Source of the DNA: Bryopsis sp. KO-2023
Lineage: Eukaryota; Chlorophyta; Ulvophyceae; Bryopsidales; Bryopsidaceae
Length of the DNA stretch: 64,000 nucleotides
Assembly: GCA_030272585.1 (NCBI GenBank)
Contig: BSYQ01000007.1
Coordinates: forward strand, 5,212,001-5,276,000
Direction of reading: 5' to 3'
This document shows positions 9,587 through 19,892 of the stretch, one piece after another. The translations under genes and the position numbers were made by a program. The notes under the pieces were generated by a model. The model saw only the letters and a list, made by a program, of their open reading frames with translations. It did not search any database and had not been told where the DNA came from. Within the stretch, counting starts at the first letter, position 1, and the number at the start of each line of letters is the position of its first letter.

Positions 9587-12442
9587 TTGGGATGCTGGGA
9601 TGTCTCTTCACTTTCCAGTGAATCATGTTCTCGACGCACGCTTTCCGTTCACACTCGCTCAAATGCTGATCGAGCCCTCAACGAAAACGTCTGCCTGACG
9701 AGGCCTGTCCACACCAGTCCTTATTGGCGACATGCACGGATGAATCGTATTCCAGGCACAATGTCTCTCGAGCGCGATACGTCCTTCCCCAGGGGCCGTT
9801 CATTCGCAGATGTCTCGAGCATCGAAACACAAGGAGGAGGGTTTTCTTCACAACGATCCATGAAACACATGAAGGGGATGGACGCTTTCCAACAGCACGA
9901 AAACGATGTCGCGGAGGTGATTCTGGTGTGCGAACCAGAAGGGACGTCGCTGATGATGGGAGGGCTCCACCCACGGGCGTCACTGTATGAGCGACCCGTG
10001 AATTTGGACGATTCTCGCGCTCAGCACGCCAAATTTCGAGAAGTGCTCAGGGAACAAGGGGTCAGGGTGTTGACGGTGAGGGAGGTGCTACTGTATGCGG
10101 TGGAAAGACACGTGGGCGCGAGAGTTGCCCTGGAGGACCTGGGGATGAAAGCGCTGACGTATAAATTAGGGGAAGGGCTGCACATGGAACATCTCCCTGA
10201 AGAGTACAGGTGAAGCCATGCATCGATAATTAACATTGGCCATTATAAGAATGAATAAATCCTATCATGCTTCTATAAAATGGTATGATGAAAAAAGAAC
10301 CCATGAAATCCCCAATGTAGTTTTTGACATCACATCATCAGCTTGACAATCTACCCCCACGCAAAAAAAAAAAAAAAGACAAAGAACCTGTTGCAACGGG
10401 TTTTTTTCCTCCGCATTCCCAATTCTTTTCCTGTGGTCAAACCCCCCACTCCTCCTGCTTGTCGCCCAAGCAGGAACCCCATCAGTTTGGTTGTCATTTT
10501 GTGCAATTTTGCTGATGAAATCTACACATGCTTCCTATTTTTCAGGTTTTACGCAAGCGATGCCTACAAGAGGGAGGTTTTAGAAAGCATGAGTGCGGCC
10601 CAATTGATTGATGTACTTCTCATCAATCCTACCGTGTTTCTGGCACCCAGTGCCAGAGATACAGGGTTGACGGCCACTTACAAATTCCAGCCCCTTTCCA
10701 ACTTGGTGTACACAAGGGATCAACAGATAACGAGTTGCAAAGGCATCGTCATGGGAAAATTGAGATCGCCTCAGCGCCAATTGGAGGTGGACCTTTTGAG
10801 GTTTTGTTTTGACAAGCTGGGTGAGGTTCTAGCATGTAAAAGCATTTCTAGAGATTTCCCCCCTTTCCTACCCTTTGTGGAGGTGGTTTGGCTTCAGCCA
10901 AACCTTTGAAAACAAGCCCAGACCTCCCAACTCTAGCTGTTGAGAAAGTGTCGCTGGTTATCAAGGTGTGACGCTGTCTTGAATTCAGTTTTTCAACATC
11001 TTTTTGATGCCCCCCCCCCCCCCTTTTAGAATTTATTTACTAGTTTTCTTCAATGAAAACATGTCACCCATGGATGTGAGGCAATCTGACAGGCTGTTTT
11101 GTGTTTCTGCACTAGGTATGGACGTGGTTGGGGAGGTTTCAGGGGGCGGTTTTCTAGAGGGAGGTGATTTTTTCCCAGCGGGCACGGACCTTTGTTTCAT
11201 TGGGGTGGGGCTCCGGTCCAACATGGAAGCCTGCACTGAGCTGATGGAAAACGACTGGCTAGGAACAAAAAGAGTAGCCGTCGTTAGGGATGATTTCGAT
11301 CGCCACCAGGTTTGTCTACCCCTGAGTTCATGTTCCATCAACACCAATGCATCCAATACATCAGTGTTTTCCATGCGAAATTCACACACATGGTGAAATG
11401 TATTATGGGTGGCGAGGTGCTGACCCTGATTAAGAAGTGTTCGCCAGGATCGCATGCACTTGGATTGTGTGTTCAATATCGTTGGCGATCATTGCTGTTT
11501 GATGCTTGAAGATGTGATTGGGGAGGACTCTCCTACCCGACGGCTAGTGGATGAGTTTGTCAGAGATGATGCTACTGGGCAGTACAAGTTGACAAGGTAC
11601 AGGACCCTTTACGTTAATTTGGATGCAATTTTTTTTCAATAGGATTGAGTTCAAAACTGAAAAGTTTGTTGGCACGAAAAAGACCCCCATTTCTGTGCGA
11701 CAGAATAGATGATTGCATGCTTTTTTTTTACAGTCGATATTTATCAAATGGGTTTTGGGTGTGTCTTTTGATGGGTGGTCTGCCAGCGTGTTTGTTCTGT
11801 TTTGCTTTCTCTTTTCTTGGTTTCCCCTCATTTGCTGGCGGAACCCCCGATTGACACCTGGCTGGTGGTGTTTCAAGGGGTGACCTCGAACTCAGCGAGT
11901 TCGTCACCGAAGAGGGGTACAACATCGTTCCAGTCAAGGCTGAGGATCAGCTTGCATACGGATGCAACGTGCTAAATTTAGGAAATGGGTTCATCATCGC
12001 CGTGCACTTGCCCACCGCTCGTCAACTAGTGAATTCTCCACATTTCGATGGGGTTGTCCAGGTCCGTCAATTTCTTCGGAAAGTTATCCACTGGATGAAT
12101 TCGTTTTTCCCATGTCGTATGAGTGTAAGAATGTGATTTCGCTCAGCCGAAAATGACCTCGTGGAGTCGTGGGATCTTCAATAAATGATCAAATAGTTGG
12201 CCAATGGAAAAAACTTCCAAGAGTGTGACATCAAAACAGCTGTATCGAATTTCGAAATGGCTGTCGGCTGATTGCTCACCCCCCCCCCCCCCTTCTTTGA
12301 TTAAACAGCACTGGTTTGTCTTCTTTTCCACTCACAGTTTGTGTTGCTTTGAAAACCCCAGGTGGTGGACTTCTCATCCATAACTTCAATGTATGGTGCA
12401 GCCCATTGTAGTACTCAAGTCTTGAAGCGCAAGCCAAGATGA
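9587..12442 (+). CDS. Arginine deiminase (arginine to citrulline + ammonia)
   Basis: Six exons with consistent phases: 9587-10209, 10546-10820, 11116-11309, 11448-11596, 11878-12061, 12362-12442; about 501 residues from the first Met. Family marks in order: the N-terminal LVCEPEG segment, TRD in NLVYTRDQQI, EGGDF in GGGFLEGGDFF, the catalytic His in MHLDCVF, and the nucleophilic Cys in YGCNVLNLGNG. The short last exon ends MYGAAHCSTQVLKRK. The core fits the roughly 400-residue guanidino-modifying enzyme family. About 90 extra residues precede it; they are rich in Arg and Ser and could be an organelle-targeting peptide, or the true start could be a later Met (for example at 9740). Arginine deiminase is common in bacteria and patchy in protists and algae, where it serves arginine catabolism or ATP generation with carbamate kinase. 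Native-looking introns argue against recent bacterial transfer. Confidence 0.94.
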
Positions 12443-13237
12443 TCCTTTTTTTTCAACTCCTAGATCGAGTGTGTATGTTATCCAAGGCCATTGGTTGGAT
12501 CGTCTTCTGCTTTGTTTAGAATACGTTTTCAGCTCCAGATGAGCATATCCTTTGTTGTAGAATGATGTTAAAAAAATAGTGCAGTAAAATTTTTTTGGGG
12601 AAGCATGATCCAAGAAAAATGATGAGGGATGTCACCAGCAGTTCTGTAAAAAAAAAATGGCACTCACCAATCACAATTCAGACATTTCATCTGACCCTTA
12701 CTGAGCAACTGAAAAGACTGCTGCCTCCCCTTTTGCTATTGGGAAACGACTTGACCAAAAGAAATGATCTACAGCTTGAAAAAAGACGACTAATAAATAG
12801 TGTGAAAAAAGAGTTGTGAGGGGAGGCAGGAATATTCATCGTCAACTTCCTTGGGGTTGAAATGCTCGTCCCCCCTTCTCCACTTCTCAATTTTGGCAAT
12901 TTTTTTGGATGATTGGCCTCAGGGGAGCTCTGGTCTGCAGTGAAGATTGTAAGCAACTTGTAACTATTTTTTCCACAGTTGCCACCATTTTCATTCTTGG
13001 GCAGTGTTCAAAGGTTTGCACCTCCACATCCAGAGACGCAAATCTTCTTCCGTTTCCAAAAATCCGATACCCTGAAGTCTTTCCACAGTGAACAAGCAGG
13101 GATGTTGGAATTCCCATCTTATTTATGACGCCACGAAGAAGGGATTGAATTCACAGTTTGTGGACACGTGTATAAAACGTGTGTGACTTGTGCGGGGAAA
13201 AGGGGTGCAAGCGCTCCTTTTGTTCTTGTGTTACCCT
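12443..13237. other. Intergenic region left of the retrotransposon
   Basis: 3' flank of the arginine deiminase gene followed by unassigned DNA. A TATAAAA motif lies at about 13171. A minus-strand open stretch at 12887-13117 shows no recognisable family. The retrotransposon interrupts this intergenic DNA; no gene is seen to be broken by it. Confidence 0.45.
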
Positions 13238-13501
13238 TGTGGAAAAGGAGGGTTAGATTGGGTGTACGGAAGGGAATGATGGGTAGGAAAGAGTACGGAA
13301 GGGTGGGGTGTAGTGCGGAATACGAATGTGTATTGCCGCTGGGCAGGACAAAGCTGTACGCATGGATATGGAATATATATTGGTGCTGTGGGTTATGAGT
13401 TTCAGCTTTGTAAGTCCTCTTCAGGCATAGCCTTGGTGTTAAGAGTGTGTTGTACCCTGGCCTCGGCCAAATCAATCGTTGTTTATTTGTGGATTTCTAT
13501 A
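13238..13501 (+). repeat. 5' LTR of the retrotransposon
   Basis: 264 bp; the same sequence recurs at 18627-18890. It contains an AATATATATT segment near 13371 that could serve as TATA region. Confidence 0.95.
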
Positions 13502-13514
13502 TGGTTTCGGAGCC

Positions 13515-15515
13515 ATGTCAGAACCTGGCGAGTTACCGGAGGGTTCACGTCTCGAACAGACAGCAGACACGGAGTCCGAGGTAGTACAAGCTATCAAGGA
13601 AAGCTTGCGTTTGGAGTTTCAGAAAATGGACGCAAGGATGTCGGCGCTGGAATCGGCACAAGGTCTTGGACCGCCTCGGGTAATCACTCAAAGCGACTCG
13701 GAGGAGATGTTAACAGTGCGCAGCGCCCGCAGGCAGGCCCTATCATCAGGCAGTGGTATTCGTTCAAGTTTAACAGCCAAAGTCAAATTTGGTACGCCGG
13801 AGTTTTATTCGGGGGAAAACCTCGAGGCGTGCTTTGAGGATTGGTGGTTTTCAATAAACGAATATTTAGAACTGATAGGCGAAAGCTCGGAGCAAGCCCG
13901 GATACGCTATGTGGGAACCATGTTGCGTGGTTTCGCGAAAAGCTGGTACAGGGTGCTGTTGGAGCGCACAAGTATTCATGCCTTGTCTTTTGAAGAATTG
14001 CATGAGAAAATGGGTAAACAGTTTGCTCGGAGAGATGATGCCACCAGGGTTCGACGTTTGATGCGCAGTTGCACACAAGGCAGCAAGGGAGTACAAGAAT
14101 ACAATGCAGTCTTCCGCAAATTGGCTGTACGAATTCCAGAAGCAAGGGAAGAGGAATTAGTGGGCCACTACCTTGCAGGTCTACAACAGCAGATTAGGGT
14201 TCAAGTGGAGTCCCGACACCCTTTAACACTCGAAGAGGCGACTTCGCTCGCCGGTGACTGGGAGCCTTTGGGAAGTACAGCCTCTAAGGAACACAAGGTT
14301 CAATCTGCAGATGTACTCCGAGCTGACAATGAGGAAGATTGTTATGATGTGCTGCCGATCAATGGAAAGGGGTTGGTTACTTTCCCCTTGCAGTTATCAA
14401 GAATGAATGAGTTATTGTCAACCATTCAAAAGGCGATGAAAAATCCTTGGTTGGCGGAACGCATCAAGGAAATTGTTGATAATGCTCAAAAAGAAGGAGC
14501 GACTACTCAAGAGGCTGGCCCAAACCGGAATAACAATGGAAGAGATGTCAAACGCAGCCCAGACCGAATGGTTAAGACAACACACGTTGAGGAGGAGCAA
14601 GCAGTCAAGACCGTCTGGCTAAACTCTGATTCCGACGATGAGGAGGTATTCGTAGGAGTAGGGGAGACTTCGGACTCAGTCAGTTCCGGACGACGATTGA
14701 TGCATGTCAACGGGATTATTCGGGGACAGCAAGCGAAATTTCTGGTTGACACAGGAGCTGCCGTTAGTATCCTCTATGAAAAAACTCTGCGCAAGTTTGG
14801 GCTACCTCTTCAGCCAGGGAAGATATCCATTCAGGGGATTGCCAAGGATAGTGTACAGTCACTGGGAACTGCAACAGCCATCGTGGAAGTTGGGCAGAAC
14901 CAAAAGGAACTCAAGTTCGTTATCTTGGGAGGTCACGGTCGCAGTATACTTGGAAAGGAGGCAATTGGGCAGCTGGGATTTATCATCGACCCTGCAACTG
15001 ATCGATTGGTGGATAAAAATACAGAGGCTGAGATTATATGCTTTTCAGCTTCGCCTAAGGTATCTTCAGATGAAAAGCAACCAGAGGATCGAGTGGACTC
15101 AGAAGACTGTGTACTGACTTTAGGAAGCGACACCCTTTTGGGGCCTGGAAGAACTACACACGTCGTATCCTCTGCTAGATGCTTTTTGCACGGGAATGTG
15201 GTTCTGGCTGTTAAGCCACGAAACATACAAGCAGGCAAGAATGGTCTTAGGGTACATGCACACTTTGTTTCGGGGCCCAAAGAAGGAGAACCTTTGGTCC
15301 TTGCTGTCGACAATGACCACGAATGTCCAGTACTGCTTAAAAAAGGAGCCAAGTTGGGCACGCCGATTTTTCTGGAAAAAGCCAAAGTGCAGCCCGCTCA
15401 CTGTATTACGGAAGATCCAAAAAAAGGGAACCTGGAAGCAAGTCGTTCGCGTTTTCCGGGGAAAGTGGTAGGACGGACAAAGAAGGAGTTTGTATCCAGC
15501 TCACCCAAGAGATAG
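13515..15515 (+). CDS. Retrotransposon gag and protease region
   Basis: The frame opens with MSEPGEL directly after the primer-binding site. The first two thirds look like a gag capsid region, including the helical segment FEDWWFSINEYLELIGE. The distal part contains an aspartic protease with the LVDTGAAVSILYE active-site motif. No zinc knuckle was noticed. Confidence 0.88.
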   Translation: MSEPGELPEGSRLEQTADTESEVVQAIKESLRLEFQKMDARMSALESAQGLGPPRVITQSDSEEMLTVRSARRQALSSGSGIRSSLTAKVKFGTPEFYSGENLEACFEDWWFSINEYLELIGESSEQARIRYVGTMLRGFAKSWYRVLLERTSIHALSFEELHEKMGKQFARRDDATRVRRLMRSCTQGSKGVQEYNAVFRKLAVRIPEAREEELVGHYLAGLQQQIRVQVESRHPLTLEEATSLAGDWEPLGSTASKEHKVQSADVLRADNEEDCYDVLPINGKGLVTFPLQLSRMNELLSTIQKAMKNPWLAERIKEIVDNAQKEGATTQEAGPNRNNNGRDVKRSPDRMVKTTHVEEEQAVKTVWLNSDSDDEEVFVGVGETSDSVSSGRRLMHVNGIIRGQQAKFLVDTGAAVSILYEKTLRKFGLPLQPGKISIQGIAKDSVQSLGTATAIVEVGQNQKELKFVILGGHGRSILGKEAIGQLGFIIDPATDRLVDKNTEAEIICFSASPKVSSDEKQPEDRVDSEDCVLTLGSDTLLGPGRTTHVVSSARCFLHGNVVLAVKPRNIQAGKNGLRVHAHFVSGPKEGEPLVLAVDNDHECPVLLKKGAKLGTPIFLEKAKVQPAHCITEDPKKGNLEASRSRFPGKVVGRTKKEFVSSSPKR

Positions 15516-15547
15516 AGTATTTTCCCGAGCAGTGTCAAGATGTCGTT

Positions 15548-18500
15548 GTGTTTTATCTTAATCGCAGCGTAGTTTTGGGACCAGGGGAGGTGGCTGTATT
15601 AAGTCTGCCATATGAAATAAAGGGGGTCCGTGGACCCATTATTGATTGTTTGCATACAAAGGGAATTCGGCTGGTTATGAAGCAGCGAACTGGGGGAACT
15701 CTATTTGGATATTTGGTTAACGATAGCAAGGAGGTTCAACATGTGACTCCCAAAACTAGGGCTTGGTTCATTCCAGGACAGTTGAAAGAGTTACGTGATA
15801 TTGATGGTCGATGTGCGCTTTCCAGAGTGCGACGCAGCACTAATGATCGGCAGAAACTTCTACAGGCAGGACAAAAGGAGGAAGGAGTACAGCGAACGAA
15901 ACAAGAGGAGCATCAGTGGAGGAGATCCCAGGATCATGAAGAGGAGAACTGGAATCAAAGGAAACACACGCGCTGGAGAGGAGAAAGACAGTCGGTGAAA
16001 CTTTGGGATGTTCGTCGATCGAAATGGGGCAGATATGGGAATTGGGATGCGCAAGGGGAATCATTGGATGTAAAAGCGGAAGTTATGAACAATGATCTAC
16101 TTGAACCCGAAAGTCGGGAAGAGTGTCTCTCCCAGTTAAGGCAACGCTTCCCGCGAGTATTTGATTTATCTCCTGATGCTAGCGGGTTGACACGTGATAT
16201 GGCCGCCTTAACGGTTACGTTATTTGATTTGGAACAAATTGGAGATACACACTTCAGCTCCTACAGTGACTGGCAGCCGTTATCGTCAGCTCAGGCGGGG
16301 GCGGCGGAGGAAGAGCTAGCCACACTGGAACGTCGCGGAATAATCAAAGAACTGGCGTGGAATGAGCGAGGCTTGTTCTCTCAGCCCTTGGTCTTCCAAA
16401 AACCAGGCAGTAGTTCGGTGAGGATTACATTGGACTGCAGACGAGTCAACAAACTATTTCGGGTTTGGAAGGCACCCCTCACTCCTCCCAAGGTTATATT
16501 ATCGCGATTGAATCCTGAATACCGGGTCTTTTCGGTCATTGACCTCAAGGATGGATTCTTTAACCTCGGAATAGATGACAAGCTGAGCCAATACTTTTGT
16601 TTTACGTTGGGGAAGCGACGGTTCAGATTTAAGCGGCTGGTCCAAGGATTCAACGGGAGTGCTTTATTCTTTCACTCTATTGTTACACGAGTGTTGGAGG
16701 AAGCCAGGAAGCTGGATCCAGATCTGGATGCGGAGGTATACATCGACGACATTATTATCGGAGCACGAAATGAGTGGGAACATGACAGGAAACTAATGTC
16801 CCTCTTTAGGGCATTAGACCGATTTGGATTCAAAGTAAAAGAGGAAAAGCTCCAATTAAAACAAAGTCGTGTCAACTTTCTCGGATTTGAAGTATCACAT
16901 GGCAAAGTCAGTTTGAGCCCGTACTGTCAGAAGTTACAGGAAGGACTACCTCGAATCCAAGGACGCAAAACGCTACAACAGGCGATGGGGATGCTTAACG
17001 TGGTAAAAGGCCACGTGGCTGGCTACGCAGGAAAAGTACAGGAAATGTACACAGAATTATCGGCCATTGGGAAGGAGGCTGACTGGGAGGCAGTGAATTC
17101 TAGGTTTCAAGAGGTGATGACCGACGTATTGAGCTCGTTGTATAATCTCGGAATGGAAACCCAGGGATCTGAGTTCCAGTTATACACTGATTGGTCGTCA
17201 GCCGCCAGCGGGTTCGCACTAACACAAGGAAACAACTTGTTGTTTTTGGGATCGCACATGAATTCGCCGAGCAAAAGGGCGGTTTCAAGCTTCTTGGGGG
17301 AAGCGCAGACCATTGTTCGAGCCCTAAAAAAAGTGGCATGGATTACGGCAGGGGGAAATATTCAGGTGTTCACGGACTCGGAAGGATCTGCCAAGAAATT
17401 TAACACAGGAAGTCTTACCGATGATACGGACCTCCGCGTCCTAAGACTTCTAAGTTATATTGTCGGCAACTATACGATTGGAGGGAACTTGCGGTTCACA
17501 CATCTGCCCGGGAAGGTAAACACCTTAGCGGATCTGTTATCTCGCTGGGAAGTGCAGGAAAATCAGGAGGTACAGGTACATGCTGTTTCGGAATCTGAAC
17601 AATCTCAGTCGACTATTAATGAGTGGTTAATTGATGCGCACAAAGGTCATTTTGGGGTTTCTAAAATGCTGAGGATTCTGAGAATGAAGGGACGAAGGCT
17701 GAAAAGGTCGACTGTCGAATCATATGTTCGAGCATGTGTAACCTGTCAGAAACATCAGCGCCCTGGAGAAAAAGCACCTTGGGGAGATACCAAACAAGGG
17801 GTATGGCCAGGACAGGCCTTGAGTATGGATGTTGTGGGTCCATTTCCCAAGGGAGTTGGAGGTGCCAACTATCTGATGACAGTTATTGATCACTGTTCCA
17901 GATATGCTGAAGCTCATCCCATTCAGAATGCGAATGCAAATACAGCCGTTCAGACCCTGAAAATTTGGATTGAAAGGCATGGACAACCACAGGTGGTGAT
18001 GACAGATAATGCTGCCATATTTACCTCACTGAGATTTGGGACTGTTCTGGAAAGGATTGGAATCAAGCATGAATATGTACCACCATATTCCCACAAGAGT
18101 GCTGGCTTGATTGAGAGGTACCACAGGAACTTAGAGGACAGAATCAAGAGAATGATAGATGGCTCAGACTTATCGGAGTGGGATCAGGTTGTGGCACAGG
18201 CTGAGTCCATCATACAGAAAGTTCCTCATGATGCAACAGGAGTTGCACCATGTCAGTTGCTGAAATGTGTGGATGCGCAAGGAAACAGAATGGCTGTGGA
18301 GCAATGGCGAGTTTTGGTGCATGATGCATGGAAACAAGATCAGGCTGGACGTCAACGAAGATTGCTGAAACAGAAATACTCGGAGGAAAGTTACAAGATG
18401 GGGCAGTGGGTATGGTGTTACGACCATACAAGGGAACGATCTGAAGGAGCAAAATTGAAGGCATATTGGCATGGGCCATGTCTGTTTGATGGGTACGTCT

Positions 18501-18598
18501 CCCGTCATCGATGTATGATCAAGGATCCGGGTTGTGGAGAGTTTTTGACTCATGTTGATTTTGTGAAACCATGTCAGCTGTCTATGTGGAAGTATTAA
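15548..18598 (+). CDS. Retrotransposon pol region (RT, RNase H, integrase)
   Basis: The reverse transcriptase has FSVIDLKDGFFNLGI and the catalytic motif EVYIDDIIIGA. RNase H starts near QLYTDWSSAASGFAL. The integrase has an HHCC-type zinc region (CVTCQKHQ) and a DDE core (SMDVVGPFPKG, MTDNAAIF, and the Glu in GLIERYHRN). Domain order places the element in the Ty3/gypsy group. Confidence 0.92.
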   Translation: MFYLNRSVVLGPGEVAVLSLPYEIKGVRGPIIDCLHTKGIRLVMKQRTGGTLFGYLVNDSKEVQHVTPKTRAWFIPGQLKELRDIDGRCALSRVRRSTNDRQKLLQAGQKEEGVQRTKQEEHQWRRSQDHEEENWNQRKHTRWRGERQSVKLWDVRRSKWGRYGNWDAQGESLDVKAEVMNNDLLEPESREECLSQLRQRFPRVFDLSPDASGLTRDMAALTVTLFDLEQIGDTHFSSYSDWQPLSSAQAGAAEEELATLERRGIIKELAWNERGLFSQPLVFQKPGSSSVRITLDCRRVNKLFRVWKAPLTPPKVILSRLNPEYRVFSVIDLKDGFFNLGIDDKLSQYFCFTLGKRRFRFKRLVQGFNGSALFFHSIVTRVLEEARKLDPDLDAEVYIDDIIIGARNEWEHDRKLMSLFRALDRFGFKVKEEKLQLKQSRVNFLGFEVSHGKVSLSPYCQKLQEGLPRIQGRKTLQQAMGMLNVVKGHVAGYAGKVQEMYTELSAIGKEADWEAVNSRFQEVMTDVLSSLYNLGMETQGSEFQLYTDWSSAASGFALTQGNNLLFLGSHMNSPSKRAVSSFLGEAQTIVRALKKVAWITAGGNIQVFTDSEGSAKKFNTGSLTDDTDLRVLRLLSYIVGNYTIGGNLRFTHLPGKVNTLADLLSRWEVQENQEVQVHAVSESEQSQSTINEWLIDAHKGHFGVSKMLRILRMKGRRLKRSTVESYVRACVTCQKHQRPGEKAPWGDTKQGVWPGQALSMDVVGPFPKGVGGANYLMTVIDHCSRYAEAHPIQNANANTAVQTLKIWIERHGQPQVVMTDNAAIFTSLRFGTVLERIGIKHEYVPPYSHKSAGLIERYHRNLEDRIKRMIDGSDLSEWDQVVAQAESIIQKVPHDATGVAPCQLLKCVDAQGNRMAVEQWRVLVHDAWKQDQAGRQRRLLKQKYSEESYKMGQWVWCYDHTRERSEGAKLKAYWHGPCLFDGYVSRHRCMIKDPGCGEFLTHVDFVKPCQLSMWKY

Positions 18599-18626
18599 GG
18601 TACAAGTCAGTGGCGCAGGGGAAGCG

Positions 18627-18890
18627 TGTGGAAAAGGAGGGTTAGATTGGGTGTACGGAAGGGAATGATGGGTAGGAAAGAGTACGGAAGGGTGGGGTGT
18701 AGTGCGGAATACGAATGTGTATTGCCGCTGGGCAGGACAAAGCTGTACGCATGGATATGGAATATATATTGGTGCTGTGGGTTATGAGTTTCAGCTTTGT
18801 AAGTCCTCTTCAGGCATAGCCTTGGTGTTAAGAGTGTGTTGTACCCTGGCCTCGGCCAAATCAATCGTTGTTTATTTGTGGATTTCTATA
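18627..18890 (+). repeat. 3' LTR of the retrotransposon
   Basis: 264 bp, identical by eye to the 5' LTR, followed directly by the ACCCT target duplication. Confidence 0.95.
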
Positions 18891-19892
18891 ACCCTCCCCA
18901 ATCCTACACAACTCGGTCGAGCCGCGCCTTTGCCTTTCGCTGCATCTCGAAAGATATCCAGCTGGTTTTAGGCAAAGACCATGTCTTTCGTTTGAGTTTG
19001 ATGCGTGCGCAGACCATCAGGAATTTCCTCCTTCAAGTCAGGATTCGAAGCCCAGCGTGCTGCGAGAATGTGTTGCACTTGTGTGCCGATCCTGGCGGAT
19101 CCCATCTGTTAACTCGTTGTGGAGGGATGCCAAGAATTTCTGTGGGGCTTTGGGGGTGTTAGAAAGCATGACGACTTGTGGTGTCGGCCAAATCTTGCAA
19201 CCTGGCTCGTTGCTTTGGCCTGCACAAACGGTTTATGACTCGTGATGCGGCATCACTGATGAGGAAAGGTATGAAGCCAACTTCCGCTGTTTCACGCGAC
19301 GTCTTCGATATTCCGGCAGTTGGTGCTGCAAACAGCCTCCAAGAACAACGTGCATTTGGTGACTGTGCGATATCAGCAGTAGGTTTCCCGATTGGTTTCC
19401 CAGAGCTTCCGCTGCTGTTGCCAACGATGGCTCGCTTCTTCTGGGCCGCCAGTGCGCAGTACGCACCGGAACAGTAGACTTAAAGCTTCAGTGCGAAAAC
19501 TGGGTGGAATTGACAGCGATCATGTGTGTTGCTGTGGCTCCGTGTTGGTGCGGAAAGAACCTACGGTCGTGACCTGGAAAATTACGATGATCGAGGGACA
19601 TACAAATGTTCTGCGACCATTCACCAGTGGCCACAACATCGCGGGATTTTGGGGGAGAGAAGGTGATCGCAAGGGCAGACAGTGGTGACAGTCGCGACGT
19701 GTGAAAAAAAAACCCAAAGAACACGTTGCGGAACCCTTTGGAGGTGCGTTTTTGCTTGCGCAAGTTCTACACCCAACAGATATGAGCTTCCTGTCTGCTT
19801 GCCACAAGCATGAAACCAATACAACTCCTGGTGGGAATTCCTGAGCAAGACTCGTGCGTGCGCAGGCTCTTTGGAGTGGGAACCGCAATCTC
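18891..19892. other. Intergenic region upstream of the haem peroxidase gene
   Basis: No exon was recognised. The right part should contain the promoter and leader of the peroxidase gene. A second in-frame Met at 19854 would lengthen that protein by 13 residues. Confidence 0.45.

Larger units (their letters stand above)
13238..18890 (+). mobile_element. Ty3/gypsy-like LTR retrotransposon, whole-looking and young
   Basis: The element is 5653 bp long. Two 264-bp direct LTRs (13238-13501 and 18627-18890) look identical by eye. They start TGTGG and end CTATA rather than the usual CA. The 5-bp target duplication ACCCT lies at 13233-13237 and 18891-18895. Just inside the 5' LTR, TGGTTTCGGAGCC (13502-13514) matches the usual primer-binding site for a methionyl tRNA. 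A purine-rich GCAGGGGAAG precedes the 3' LTR. Two long reading frames carry, in order, gag, aspartic protease, reverse transcriptase, RNase H and integrase. The RT-RH-IN order is that of the Ty3/gypsy (Metaviridae) group; the clade is uncertain. Identical LTRs imply a recent insertion. Confidence 0.95.
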
